From Pomphorhynchus laevis (Eukaryota > Acanthocephala > Palaeacanthocephala > Echinorhynchida > Pomphorhynchidae), in the NCBI GenBank assembly GCA_012934845.2, contig WNNJ02002950.1, positions 49,038-113,037 of the forward strand: 64,000 nt of DNA, written 5' to 3'. A model generated the notes under the pieces. It did no database searches. It saw only the letters and a program-made list of their open reading frames with translations, and was not told the DNA's origin. Shown piece after piece: positions 10,015 to 21,365 of the stretch (the stretch's first letter is position 1; every line of letters starts with the position of its first letter). A program made the translations under genes and the position numbers.

Positions 10015-11195
10015 ATAGCTTTGGCTCAGCAGGACAAGATGGTATATCCCCCTTTCTTTTGCGTACTCTGTCACACATTATTGCTTCAATCCTTACGTCC
10101 CTATTTCATCGAAGTTTACAGCATTCGTAAATTCCTAATGATTGGAAAAGAGCAATTGTTGTGCCTATTCCAAAGAAGCAGTTGGCACTAACTTGTTCAG
10201 ATTTTAGACCAATTAGTCTTGCCAGTGCTATTTCTAAAATTATGGAGATAATCATTGTGAAGAGAATATGTGATCATCTAAAATTATATCAAATTCTTGA
10301 TGCTTCTCAACACCTTCTAACGCGATCGCTCGTTCCTAACTAATCTTTTAAAGGCTTGCGAACATTAAGTAGCTGCTCTTAGTTCGGGTTTTACGGTTGA
10401 TATAATATTTCTTGATTTCTATAAGGCATTTGACAGAGTTCCGAACACCCGTTTATATTCATTATTACGTCGTCACGGTGTTCCTACTGCAATTTACAAC
10501 AGGATTAAGACATTCCTTGTTGACCGATCTTTCGTCGTGCGATTATATGAAGTTTTGCAAAAAGCTCGACGTGTTCATTCGGGTGTTCCTCAGGTCACGG
10601 TCCAAGGTCCACTTCTCTTTATCGTATTTTTGAATGACCTAATCCTAAGGTTAAAGTGTCTTCACCTGGCATTTGCTGACGATGTCAAAATTTGGGCAAC
10701 AACCCAAAATGAGGCGGATTGTGAATTTGTACAACATGATCTTAACTGTATCGGGACTTGATGTAATAATACTGGCCTGATACTCAACACGACAAAGTGT
10801 GCATGGATGAGATTGGGTAACGATAAAGCTCATTTTGACTCTAAAATAAATGGACACTCAATCTAGCGAGTCTCAGAGCATCCCGACATGGAAGTGATAA
10901 TTCATGAATCGGGGGAGTTGATTAACCTGGAAAATGTAATCAGAAGTGCTTACCAATAGCGTTGTTAACGGAGTTTTACTTTAAAGTTAAAATGCTTGAA
11001 TGTTTTAGCAGTGAGGTATCGTTTTCTTTTTCTTGACTTGATTGCACTTTGGCGAATTGTATATTCAGTTGATGGTTTTCCTGTGGATGTAGTTAGATTT
11101 CGAGATAATACGAGATTGCGAGGTCATTGTATGATGCTGCTAAAAAATTCCGGGGAAGCTGCGAAAATTTTAGACTATCTGAACGGGCAATAGAT
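10015..11195 (+). mobile_element. LINE-A RT-domain remnant
   Basis: Plus strand. AGQDGISPFLLRTLSH near 10027, then FRPISLASAISKIMEI (10205-10255), IIFLDFYKAFDRVPNTRL (RT motif A, about 10400-10450), a GVPQ-like motif B near 10580, and LAFADDVKIWATTQ (motif C with both Asp, about 10668). Further C-terminal pieces run to 11190 (FLFLDLIALWRIVYS). Frames shift several times and there is a deletion between 10900 and 11000. Without the EN domain. Confidence 0.82.
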
Positions 11196-11410
11196 AAAAA
11201 AGATTTATTTTTACGTGGCAAATGCGTGCTCGTGAAAGCTTACATGACCACGAAGAAAAAGCAAACAAAAGTCTAAAGCATGTGTCGAGAAGGTGGGAAC
11301 GGATAATGTATTTGAGCGCGGCGGACGCCGAGAAGGAGCTGATTCCATGCGAGGGGAGCGACGACGAGAAAATACCGGATATCGTTACCTTATCTTATCC
11401 CCTAGTGACC
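11196..11410 (-). mobile_element. LINE-B 3' end fragment
   Basis: Minus-strand sequence matches the 3' end of the LINE-B copy at 4216-4400 (compare 11275-11360 with 4296-4395). It ends in the family 3' motif GCACGCATTTGCCACGT near 11215-11232 with a degenerate stem. About 200 bp and noncoding. Confidence 0.75.
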
Positions 11411-11411
11411 A

Positions 11412-12500
11412 TTCTCTTTGGACGCTCTCATGCGAGTGTCTCGTTCTCTAGTTGTGCTTGGCTTTTCAAACACAACATATTCCGGTACTACCTGTAATTC
11501 TGGCTCAACGACTACATTTAAGCATATTTTTTTCAAGCTCATACACAATGAAATATCTTACTGCGTTGTGGCGTATTATTGTCATACATCCTTCTCTTGA
11601 AGAGATATCATGTCTTACCGAATATAATTCTCCACATGAACAAAACTTAGGCGTATCTCTGGACTGCAGAATGTAACTCACAGACAAACAAAAACATTAT
11701 AAAATTTCAACCTCGATAACAAGTCTTTTCTATGTTTGAACGATCTAGCAGCTAGCCGAGAAAAGGAATCCACATGTGTCGCACACCCCAGAAGTGAGGA
11801 CACAGCAAAAACTATCATTTCAAGAGGATCACCTTAGGTAAAACCCTCTTCGCTAAAAATCCTGTATTTTTCAACACATAATGTAATTGAGCTGCCATAA
11901 AGATTTTGCAAAAAAACAGAACATCACAGGACATACATTATCAACGTTGCGTAGTGCAAGCGCCCTGATAATTGTATTTAAGGCATCTTTTGCATCTAAT
12001 TGAATGCACATAATGTATCATTCGAATTAAAGTTTTCACGGATTGAATGAATTGCTGCTTCAACACCGCATCGTTGACTAACGCATAGTTGAATGTTTGT
12101 GCAAACAGGTTGTAGGTATTTTCCTATTAGCTTAGCCAGTACCTTACATATGATTCGACGACTTACCGCCACAGTGCCTGTTGGTCTTACGCAAGTTGTT
12201 TGTCTAGAAGGATTAGCCTGCTAACAGTAAAATACACCAAGTCATTTGAATCAATATGTTCACTAGCAATTTTAATTGTGATTTCCGCCAAGCGTGAAGC
12301 TAGTTGCGATATAGTACCAAAGGAACACAGCATACTACGCCGAAAGTTTGCATCTGTATCTGACGGACCTGCACAACCATGTGTTCCCTTTGTCGCACTA
12401 ATAATGTTTGCAGCACAAATGTGTTCAAAACGGACAGCACGATGTGGAACACGGTTCATTAATGGGCTTTGCAAAATTGCTTAATTGTACAAGGGATTTG
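11412..12500 (-). pseudogene. RT-REL element remnant (minus)
   Basis: Two conserved ends of the element that is nearly intact at 47.4-50.1 kb. 12187-12474 encodes CAANIISATKGTHGCAGPS and the following helix-rich segment, collinear with the N-terminal half of that protein. 11505-11687 encodes a C-x-C-x2 cysteine motif followed by IRHNAVR. In a shifted frame at about 11412-11500 comes V-x-x-E-P-E-L-Q...FEKPSTTRE, the start of the endonuclease domain. The RT core between them is lost or unrecognisable. 12500-13080 carries no recognisable feature. Confidence 0.7.
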
Positions 12501-13084
12501 CTGATGGATAGAGATAAACAAATTTCTGACAAACGGAAGTATTTTAAATCGTTTCGTCTAACGATATTATTTTAGCTTGTACTAGGTTGTCGCTACTTAT
12601 CAGTTTCGCTGCTGTAGTTTTTCTCTGCTGAATCAATGTGGAAAATTTCTTAATCCATTGTTGGTCGTTTCTTTTTTATTTTTTAAATATTGAACATGTT
12701 CCCGCTGCAAAAGACGAGCTTCAAATAATAGTTCATTCAAGTTCGTTTCATTCCATATTTGTAAACGTCTCTATAAGTTCTTGCGAACTGTCTTTATTTT
12801 TTGTGATACGATTACTCTGAAACAGTAGCTGGCATAAAACAGTAATGGACTGGAGATTAGTTCTTACTTCGCGGTTTTGGATTACTTTATCATAATATGA
12901 CTCAATTTTGCTTATGACCACATAACTTGCGCCACATCTTGGAAGATCCTAAAGATTCGGCAACCAATGTATCACATCATTGAAGATGTTTTTAGCGGGA
13001 CGCTCGCTTAGGTATATGATGCAATGAACTCTTTGAGGATAATACATACCGGTCCATGTTGTACATATACATAGTAATTATTAT

Positions 13085-14080
13085 AATTGTCGAAGGAAGT
13101 CATCCCTAATCGAAGAGAGGACTCCTTCGATGACAGGCACATATTCCAAAGTCATGTGAGTCTATCACTGATAGTTACACTTTTTTCGATAAGCGGAAGT
13201 GATCTTTCTAAACGGTATTTATATTTTCGGAGAGCTGTTGTCTTACTTAAATTAAATGTACATCGACAGGTATGCTCGGATGTGATAAGAGTCCTCCACA
13301 CGAACATCAAATTAGCCAACTTGAGTGAAATTTCAATTAGACATGCTTTAAGTGCTTTCATACGTTCAACATTAAGGCAGCGAAAGTTTTAATCCAACCA
13401 AACCAGTGGCCCTACGTAATACTCTCTCAAAGTGTTGCATATCCTGGTGAAATTGTGGAAAAGTGACAGGAGACGCGTATATCATGAGTGTCAATAGAAT
13501 GGCATTATATAAAATACGAAAGCTATGGTTATAAAGTCGACCAAAAGAATGCCTTAGTAGTCCGAGCAGCCGAACGCATCTGCTAGACGAAATCGATACG
13601 AGAAGTCGAGTGCTAAGATCATGACATACCATAACTCCGACATCGGATATGCTAGAAACTTGCTGTATCGTACGATTCTCTATGGCACAGCTGCCTATGA
13701 ACATTTTGTTACCGATGTATAAGTGATTGCATTTTGAACTGTTCAATATCAATAATTTGAAATGACACCATGATGACACAATCACATCAACATCACCCTG
13801 TATCACCTGTGTATCGAGTGCAAGTTAATGTCCGCCATATCTTGAGATAATCCACATGCATTACACATGTCCAGTTCAATTTACAGTGGAGCATATTGAT
13901 GTTGATATTAAAAAGCAGTGGACTGAGGGCAGATTATTAAGGGACTCCGCATAATTGTAAATGCCAATTCGAGAGAGTGCTTTCAATTTTTACCGCAAAG
14001 CTACGATTTTATAGAAATAATTTGATCCAATTATGGAGTGGGCCTACGATACTGTATGAGTGTAAATCATTTACAAGAAT
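13085..14080 (-). mobile_element. LINE-A ORF2 remnant
   Basis: Minus strand. At about 13830-14000 a frame reads ALSPLLFNININML then MHVDYLKIWR, the area of RT motifs B and C with the catalytic box decayed. 13372-13806 gives VGVMVCHDLSTRLL and ILYNAILLTLMIYASPV. 13152-13361 gives LANLMFVWRTLITSEH. Order and spacing fit LINE-A ORF2. Several frameshifts and stops. 14080-14280 holds nothing recognised. Confidence 0.78.
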
Positions 14081-14279
14081 ATCAAGAATATTATTAATAA
14101 CACGGTCAAATTGTTTCTTTTATTGCGAAAACAATCTAAATCATTAAAACACATTACACATTGTTTCTTTCAATGCGAAATCTTCAATACTATTCTCTAA
14201 TTCCGCTATAGCATTTGATAAAACTATCGATTTCGTAATGACGCTCTATTTTAGAATCTATATAACCTTCTGCTAATTA

Positions 14280-15915
14280 TTCGTCTGGCGGTTGTTCCTT
14301 TCTCATAAACCATTGCTTGTCTGGACAATATGTCTGCCAGATTTTCGGAGCCTTCCATATACAAAACACAATATGAATTTTGATGTAGACTCAATAGCCA
14401 CCTTAGTATTCTAGCTGACTGCTTCCTTTTGGATTTAATATCAAATTAAGCGAATTGTGATTCTTCATAGTAATAATTTGTTTTCCATATAAATACAGAT
14501 GGAACTATTAATATCCCCAAATTACAGCCATAGACTATTTCTAGTTGGCGGTATCGTATCCCTACCTTAGTTAAGTTTCACGCAAAACTAGCCTGTTTTA
14601 GTGTGTTTTCATACTTTTAAAATAATATGGCTTCAACACAAACATCTTTAAAAACGTATGTTTCTAGCTCTGTTTCGAAGTGCGATAGCGTTTTATTGTT
14701 GCAGATAATATTTTTTAAGTTCACAAAGCAACTTTGGTCTTTTTCTGTTTATTTCCAATGCTTTCAAGATTGAGCTAAGAGATTAACTCCATCAGATAGT
14801 TAACAAACCCCAAAGAGCCTGGTAGCTCCTGGATCATTGTTGGTTCTTTTAATGACCTAACTTCCTGTTTTTATTCTGAAGGCCTAATTCCGTATAAAGA
14901 TAATATGTCTATAAAATTCTACTTCTTGCCAACGGTGGTGGTCATTGGTGTTGCAACCTTGACATGGTCTGTTTATTTCCTTGTCCGGTCGTTGTCTTTG
15001 TCGTTTGTGGTTAGTTCTTGAATTCCCGTATGTTCTGATTCTCTGGACGTTGGTGTTTTCTTGTACTGTTTTTATCGTACTTGCTCTTAATTCTGCTTGC
15101 TAATGAGCGTTAGCAAGTTTTAAGGTTTTCTTAATTATTAGATGTTTCCTTCAAATGTGCTTGCCGCATTTTGGCTGATGTACATTTTACTGTCAACTGA
15201 TCAACTATAACCTTGTCAAGAGAGTATACACCTCACAGTTGCAACTTGAACTCTGATCTCGTAATAGCGTAACGTATCAATATATTTATTAGTGTTTACT
15301 CCTGTGATTTGTGTCATTGTAGAAATTTGTATCTTCAGAACATCGTATTGCTCTGTTCTATAAGGTGTGCGTCTCTAACGCTTTTTATAATGTCAAAGGT
15401 TGATTTTTTACCCGTTTCTTTACAAATCGGGAATGTCTTAATTATTTGTTTTACGTATTTCTCTCCTTAGAATCATAATATTGCAAGTTCCTTTGAATTG
15501 TCGGATACTGCGGATGTAGCAAACGCATCCTTGAGGCGTTTAATATACTGCTCCAACAACCCGCGATATTGTTGTCTAAAAGAATTGCAATACTGTTGGA
15601 AGGCTAGCTGATATTCTTGTCATTGTTCACTTAATATACTCATTCCAATCTAAAGATAACAACGACGTCTACATATAATTACAAACGTATGATTACATTA
15701 TAATTACTACCAATAAGTAACAAACAAATATCGATTTTAATATCGATCGGGTCTTTCAAAAGTAGAATTTATGTAAATGTAATATAAAATTCTACAATTT
15801 TGTAGAATTTGCTCGGATTAAAGACGTTGTGTAGCCAATCGCTCTTCAAAATTTCATCATTTTGGTCGTTTAAAAGATGTAAACTGGTTGCGGACAGCAA
15901 TAAAAGAATTGCGAG
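14280..15915 (-). pseudogene. Ty3-like LTR retrotransposon remnant (gag, RT end, RNase H)
   Basis: Minus strand, in pol order. A leader or LTR-like part lies at 15650-15915. Gag-like sequence at 15140-15600 (DQLTVKCTSAKMRQAH, typical of Ty3 gag C-termini) is followed by a zinc-knuckle-like CQGCNTNDHH at about 14935-14965. Then GIRPS...EVRSLKEP...GFVNYL (about 14800-14900) is the well-known end of Ty3/gypsy RT. RILRWLLSLHQNSYCVLYM and ENLADILSRQ (14300-14440) are the RNase H end. Protease, most of RT, and integrase are missing, and there are many stops. The first 770 bp are duplicated inverted at 20589-21352. Confidence 0.75.
15144..15915. repeat. Left arm of a 770-bp inverted repeat
   Basis: Nearly identical (only a few substitutions seen, for example near 15490 and 15760) to the reverse complement of 20589-21352. 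It is the 5' part of the Ty3-like remnant, which continues leftward beyond the arm. This arm is therefore the source and the right arm the copy. The two arms enclose the LINE-B element. Confidence 0.92.
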
Positions 15916-16010
15916 CTAGTTAACCATGTTTAAATTTGATAAATGCAAACCAATTTTAAACTATACAAACCAATTTTAAACTATCTTGTTATACATATTA
16001 ACTACTTACA

Positions 16011-16270
16011 TTCCAGATTATTCCTGTCAGTTCCAGATTATTCCTGTCAGTTCCAGATTATTCCTGTCAGTTCCAGATTATTCCTGTCAGTTCCAGATTA
16101 TTCCTGTCAGTTCCAGATTATTCCTGTCAGTTCCAGATTATTCCTGTCAGTTCCAGATTATTCCTGTCAGTTCCAGATTATTCCTGTCAGTTCCAGATTA
16201 TTCCTGTCAGTTCCAGATTATTTCTGTCAGTTCCAGATTATTCCTGTCAGTTCCAGATTATTCCTGTCAG
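16011..16270 (+). repeat. 13-copy 20-bp tandem array in LINE 5' UTR
   Basis: Unit TTCCAGATTATTCCTGTCAG, 13 consecutive units. They are identical except the unit at 16211, which has TTTCTG for TTCCTG. It sits 50 bp before the ORF1 start, separated by a GC-richer piece (TTCCGCTCGTTAAGCTCGCG). Tandem monomers in a LINE 5' UTR are known to act as promoter modules in mouse L1. The same function here is inference. Confidence 0.97.
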
Positions 16271-16319
16271 TTCCGCTCGTTAAGCTCGCGGATTGAGCTC
16301 AATCTATCGATAAAAGGTC

Positions 16320-17609
16320 ATGCCTAAAAAAGCGCGATCTCAGATCCATGTTCCTGATCAAGAATCTTCCACATCGGAATGCAATGATGGTTATATCAGC
16401 TTTGAAGTTGGATGCGATTCCAAAGATTGCGATGTATGGACACTTGTTCGTGTTAAAATATCCGACCACTCGGTGTATAAACGTAAACATTTCACTTGCG
16501 GTTTTTGTACATCAGTACGACTACTACAGTTATCCTGCTCATCTACTCCTGTATCACACACGACCACTCAGACCAATGCTGTTTTAGATGTTTCCCTCGC
16601 ATCAACACATGACTTCGCATCATATAATCCCATTATTGAACCTACTCTCTCACACACTCCTCGTTCAACTACGTACCAAACTTCCATTAATCTTTCTCAT
16701 TCTAACAATGCTAACGGTAAAGCTTTTCATCTCGTACCTCCTCTTTCCTATTCCTCCCCCAATCTAAATAAATCTCAAACTTCTTTATTCTCCTCACGTA
16801 CTCCTTACTCGACCTCCCCTGTATCACCTCTCAATAATTTACACCCTTCCATCAAAATCATTTCCAGTAACATTTCCGATCAACTGATTCAACACTCCAT
16901 TCCTGTCACTCATGCCCCAACCTATTTTAATTCTCCTTACTCTACCTCCCACGTAACACTTCCAAATAATTTACATCCTTCATTTAAAATCATATCCAGT
17001 CACATCTCTGATCAACCGATTCAACACCCCGCTCCTGTCACACTTGCTCCAACCAATATTAATTCTTTATCAAGCACCCCTGTCATTTCCACTTCTATCT
17101 GCTCATCTACCTCGACTCCTACCAGCTCTGTCCGTCCACCACTTCCACGAAATCGTTTTCCTTCGCGCGATCGCTGTATAATCATATCAAACTTAAAGCT
17201 TTCCGAATCTGCTTCTCCACAATCTCGCCTCGATGATGATGTATCTGCTTTCAGGTCTATCCTAGCAACCATTCTTCCTGATGATAACCCATCACTCTTC
17301 AATAATATCGCTCCTGTATCCTTTATTCGTTTAAACAAATCCACTAAATCCAATCATCTCAGTCCTCCACTCTTAAAAATCGTTTTCCGACATAGTTCAC
17401 ATGCCTCTTCGGTACTCTCCCAACGTTTTAAACTTCTTACCACTTCATCTACTTGCCGTATCTTTCCTGACCGCTCCCATTCTGATATTGCCCAGCTCAA
17501 TTAAGCTCGCATTGAAAAACGTCGACGTGAAACAAACGACGAGTCATCCTTATCTATACGTAAAATCAACGGAAATTTTCACGTTCACACAAGGCCAAAA
17601 ATTCGATGA
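16320..17609 (+). CDS. LINE-B ORF1 (nucleic-acid-binding protein), one in-frame stop
   Basis: 429 codons from ATG 16320, with a single in-frame TAA at 17502-17504 and the true end at TGA 17607-17609. N-terminal basic start, then a Cys motif C32-x4-C37...C60-x2-C63 in a PHD/zinc-finger-like setting (HFTCGFC). Next comes a long Ser/Thr/Pro-rich linker with an internal repeat (about 16795-16915 against 16925-17055). An RRM-like segment starts CIIISNLKLSESASPQSR (residues about 285-303). After the stop there is a basic tail ARIEKRRRE...LSIRK, typical of LINE ORF1 C-termini. In this family ORF1 coats the RNA in the retrotransposition particle. The stop overlaps the ORF2 ATG (ATGA). Confidence 0.82.
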
Positions 17610-20493
17610 CGTCCTATCTCTCCCCCTTGTCTTCTTCGCTAGTCGATCTCCCTCCTAAGCATACTTTTCGTCTTACTCGCTCCATTCTTCATAAAACTGA
17701 TATGCTTCTCGATATCCTCGATCAATTATCTATCGATATTCTCTGCATTACCGAATCCTGGCACTCTGACTCCGACGATCTTGCTATTCGTCGTCTATGT
17801 CGCTCTGGTTGTTCTCTAGTTGAATCAGCTCGTCAAATTACATCTCATACATCTACTGCGTCTAACCATGGCGGTATTGTTGCCATTGCTCGTCACCCAA
17901 TGTCTTTACGTAAAATCAACGTTAACATCCGTTACACTTCGTTCGAATTACTCATATGCAGATTATCAACGCCTTTCCCTCTGGAACTTGTGATTGTATA
18001 CCGTCCAGGTTCAGTTGCCCCATCACGTATCTTCTTTAACGACCTTGCAGATCTAATGTCTCACTGTTCATTGTCTTATACTCCTTCTTTTGTTCTCGGT
18101 GACTTTAACATTCGTCTTGATCGCCCGTCTGACTCTGACTCTATCACTTTAACTAATCTTTTTTCTGATTTTAACTATAAATTACTTTCAACAAGCCCAA
18201 CTCATATTCTCGGCGGTGCTCTCGACATCATTGCTGTTCCTAACTGCTTCAATGACTATACCTCCTTGTCAATTACTGATCCTGGTTTGTCCGATCATTT
18301 CCTTGTCACTCTTACTCTTACTCGTCCCCATCCTCCTTCTCCGCCTTTACCTTTATCTACACCAAGTCGACCCTGGAAGCTTCTCGATATCCCTGTTCTC
18401 TGCACAGCCTTACTCAATTCTTCACTCTTTTCACTTCCTCTTAACTATCTCTCTCCCGATGATCTCTGCATTCTGTTTGATTATGAACTTACGTCGATCC
18501 TCAATAACCTTCTGCCTAGTCGACTTCGACGTTCCCAGCGCTTGCGCCATGCTCCCTAGTTCGATTCTGACTGTAGTCTTTCTAAGCGTCGACTCCGTCA
18601 CTCTTTTCGTATGTATAAACGCTTTCTTAAACGTTCACCCAACTCACTCCCTCCAAATCTTCGTGATTCCTACTTTTCTCAACGCCGTTCACATCTCATT
18701 CTTATACGTACTAAACGTACTCTCTTTTGGCGAAATCAACTCGAGTCATCTTCCAACACTAAATCTCATTGGAAAATCTTAAACTCAATTCTTTCACGAT
18801 CATCTACCCCTTGTAATATAAATCCTGATGAATTTTCTTCTTATCTACAAACTAAGCTATCAAATTTACTTTTCCTACTCCCCATAGCCCCCTTGTACCC
18901 ACTCTTATCTTTAAATACTTCCCTCCCAGAACTATTCCACCTTCTTCCCGTTTCGTCTGATGAAGTTTCTTCGGTTCTGCTGTCATTACCTAATAAAACC
19001 TCTCCTTCTGACCCAATTCCCACTCACTTGCTTAAAAAAATCTGCTCCTTTATCTTACCCTTCCTAACGACATTGTTCAACTCGTCCATCCGTAGCCGTA
19101 CATTTCCTTCCATCTGGAAATGCGCCACTGTTCGTCCTCTCATCAAAAAGCAATCTCTCGACTTCTCACTACCATCTTCGTACCGTCCTATTTCACTTCT
19201 CCCAACCCTCTCTAAACTCCTTGAGCGTCTCGTTCTTAAGCAAGTTAATACATATCTCTATTCCTCTAACTTACTTCCTCTCTTCCAAGCCGCTTTTCGC
19301 TCTAATTACTCTACCGAAATTGCATGTCTTAAAGTTTATAACGACTTATATCGCGCGATCATAAATTATGTAGTGTCATAGTTTCTCTTGATCTATCGTC
19401 TGCTTTTGACATCGTCGATCACTCGATTCTTCTCCATCGCTTTCGTCATGATTATGGCTTCTCTTTACCCACTGTATCATGGTTTTCTTCATATCTATCA
19501 AACCGTACATTTCGCGTATATTCTAACTCTTCTCTCTCATCCTTCGTCCATTCCGTCCGGTGTTCCACAAGGCTCCGTATTAGGCCCTATACTTTTCTCT
19601 CTTCTTCTTGGTGATTTGTCTTCGATTTCTCATTAATTTAACTTCCATGTTATGCAATATGCTGATGACATTCTCATCTATGCTCATGCACCTGTTTATC
19701 GTATTCACGATCTTAGTGTTTCCGCTTCGGACTGTCTTGTCTCAATTTCCAATCATCTTTCTTCCCTTCGCCTTTCTCTGAATCCTGATAAATCCAAAAT
19801 TATGTGGATCCTACCTCGACGTCTCGGCTTCGAACCTCCCTCCGTATCATTAAATTCTACAATTCTTCCTATCGTTGATAATCTCGTTTTCCTAGGCTTC
19901 CATTTTGACAACCGACTTTCACTTAAACCTTTCGTTAGAGATAAAGTACGCTCATCTACCTTGATACTCCGCAACCTCCGTCAAGTTCGTAGATTGATCG
20001 ATTTCCCTTCTTGTATGACTCTCATATCATCTCTCCTTTTTTCTAGACTCGATTATTGTCTTAGTCTATTTTCCAACTCACCTAAATCCACTCTTCTTCC
20101 CCTATAACGCATCGTCAACGCAGCCGTCCGAATTCTCCTCCGTATCGTCGTTTTTATCATACATCCTACCATCTTGCTACTCTCGATTTGCCTACAATTT
20201 ATTGTCGTGTTCAAATTCGTCTTCCTATCGTTGCTTTCCGCCTTGTAACTATTCATACCTCTTCATTTCTCAACCTTCCTTTTGATAATTCTCGTCCTGT
20301 TTACTGTTCCTTGCGTTCCTGTAATTCCCTTCTTTTACATGTCCCAAACTACTCTACCTCCTTTGGACTCCGCTCCTTCCTGGTGGCTGCTCCTCTATCG
20401 TGGAATCATCTGCCCATTCATATACGCCAATCAACTTCCCTACAGTGCTTCAAACGACAAATCCGATCCCGTTTAAACAATTTATCTGCTTGA
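17606..20493 (+). pseudogene. LINE-B ORF2: endonuclease plus reverse transcriptase, broken
   Basis: Starts at ATG 17606. APE-type endonuclease about 17700-18330: CITESW, the GGIVAIA segment, VIVYRPG, VLGDFNIRL and the terminal SDHFLVTL (the catalytic GDFN and SDH are intact). RT about 18990-19990: SYRPISLLPTLSKLLERLVL, LDLSSAFDIVDHS (motif A), SGVPQGSVLGPILFSLLLGD (motif B), MQYADDILIYAHA (motif C). The C-terminal domain ends FLVAAPLSWNHLP. Interruptions: in-frame stops at 18557 (TAG, probably a former Trp), 19634 and 20105, and frameshifts near 19378, 19550 and 20150. It nicks target DNA and primes cDNA synthesis in live relatives. Confidence 0.88.
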
Positions 20494-20515
20494 CTTTTTC
20501 ATTTTTGTTTGTGGA

Positions 20516-20552
20516 CTTGTAAGCGTACAGCTTGTACGCATTTGCCACATTA
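20516..20552 (+). other. LINE-B 3' hairpin with ATTTGCC tail motif
   Basis: GCGTAC-AGCTT-GTACGC followed by ATTTGCCAC, shortly before the element's 3' end. The same position in other copies has different but still pairing stems (GCGTGC/GCACGC at 4237-4262 minus; GCGCG/CGTGC at about 45975-46000 minus). Such 3' hairpins are known RT recognition sites in L2/CR1-type and eel UnaL2-type LINEs. The role here is inference. Confidence 0.75.
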
Positions 20553-20588
20553 AATAAATTGTATTATTATACCAATTTCTTAAACTTC

Positions 20589-21352
20589 GCAATTCTTTAT
20601 TGCTGTCCGCAACAAGTTTACATCTTTTAAACGACTAAAATGATGAAATTTTGAAGAGCGATTGGCTACACAACGTCTTTAATCCGAGCAAATTCTACAA
20701 AATTGTAGAATTTTATATTACATTTACATAAATTCTACTATTGAAAGACCCGATCGATATTAAAATCGATATTTGTTTGTTACTTATTGGTAGTAATTAT
20801 AATGTAATCATACGTTTGTAATTATATGTAGACGTCGTTGTTATCTTTAGATTGGAATGAGTATATTAAGTGAACAATGACAAGAATATCAGCTAGCCTT
20901 CCAACAGTATTGCAATTCTTTTAGACAACAATATCGCGGGTTGTTGGAGCAGTATATTAAACGCCTCAAGGATGCGTTTGCTACATCCGCAGTATCCGAC
21001 AATTCAAAGCAACTTGCAATATTATGATTCTAAGGAGAGAAATACGTAAAACAAATAATTAAGACATTCCCGATTTGTAAAGAAACAGGTAAAAAATCAA
21101 CCTTTGACATTATAAAAAGCGTTAGAGACGCACACCTTATAGAACAGAGCAATACGATGTTCTGAAGATACAAATTTCTACAATGACACAAATCACAGGA
21201 GTAAACACTAATAAATATATTGATACGTTACGCTATTACGAGATCAGAGTTCAAGTTGCAACTGTGAGGTGTATACTCTCTTGACAAGGTTATAGTTGAT
21301 CAGTTGACAGTAAAATGTACATCAGCCAAAATGCGGCAAGCACATTTGAAGG
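20589..21352. repeat. Right arm of the 770-bp inverted repeat
   Basis: Reverse complement of 15144-15915. Read on plus it is the leader and gag start of the Ty3-like element. It begins directly at the LINE-B 3' end with overlap CG/CAATTCTTTATTGC, and stops abruptly at GAAGGAAA, followed by a 300-bp re-copy of the LINE-B 3' end. Confidence 0.92.
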
Positions 21353-21365
21353 AAATCATTTCTTG

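Larger units (their letters stand above)
15916..20588 (+). mobile_element. Near-complete LINE-B (L2/CR1-like) element
   Basis: A two-ORF non-LTR retrotransposon. It has a 5' UTR with a 13 x 20-bp tandem array (16011-16270), ORF1 (16320-17609), ORF2 with endonuclease and RT (17606-20493), and a short 3' UTR with a hairpin. The end CTTAAACTTCG is shared with the 3' copy at 21366-21668. ORFs are interrupted by a handful of stops and frameshifts, so it is dead but young. Fragments of the same family lie at 4.2, 11.2, 22.4, 25.0, 29.4, 41.2 and 45.9 kb. Assignment to L2/CR1 rests on the EN-RT layout, the missing RNase H, the cysteine motif in ORF1 and the 3' hairpin rather than on a search. Confidence 0.9.

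Noticed and set aside
12200-12484. Plus-strand frame of 94 codons
   Set aside because: It is the antisense shadow of the RT-REL remnant, whose minus-strand translation aligns with the 47.4 kb element.
15943-16327. Two long overlapping repetitive open frames over the 20-bp array
   Set aside because: They arise because a 20-bp unit without stops is open in several frames and repeats every 60 bp. The ORF1 start is downstream and the array is 5' UTR.
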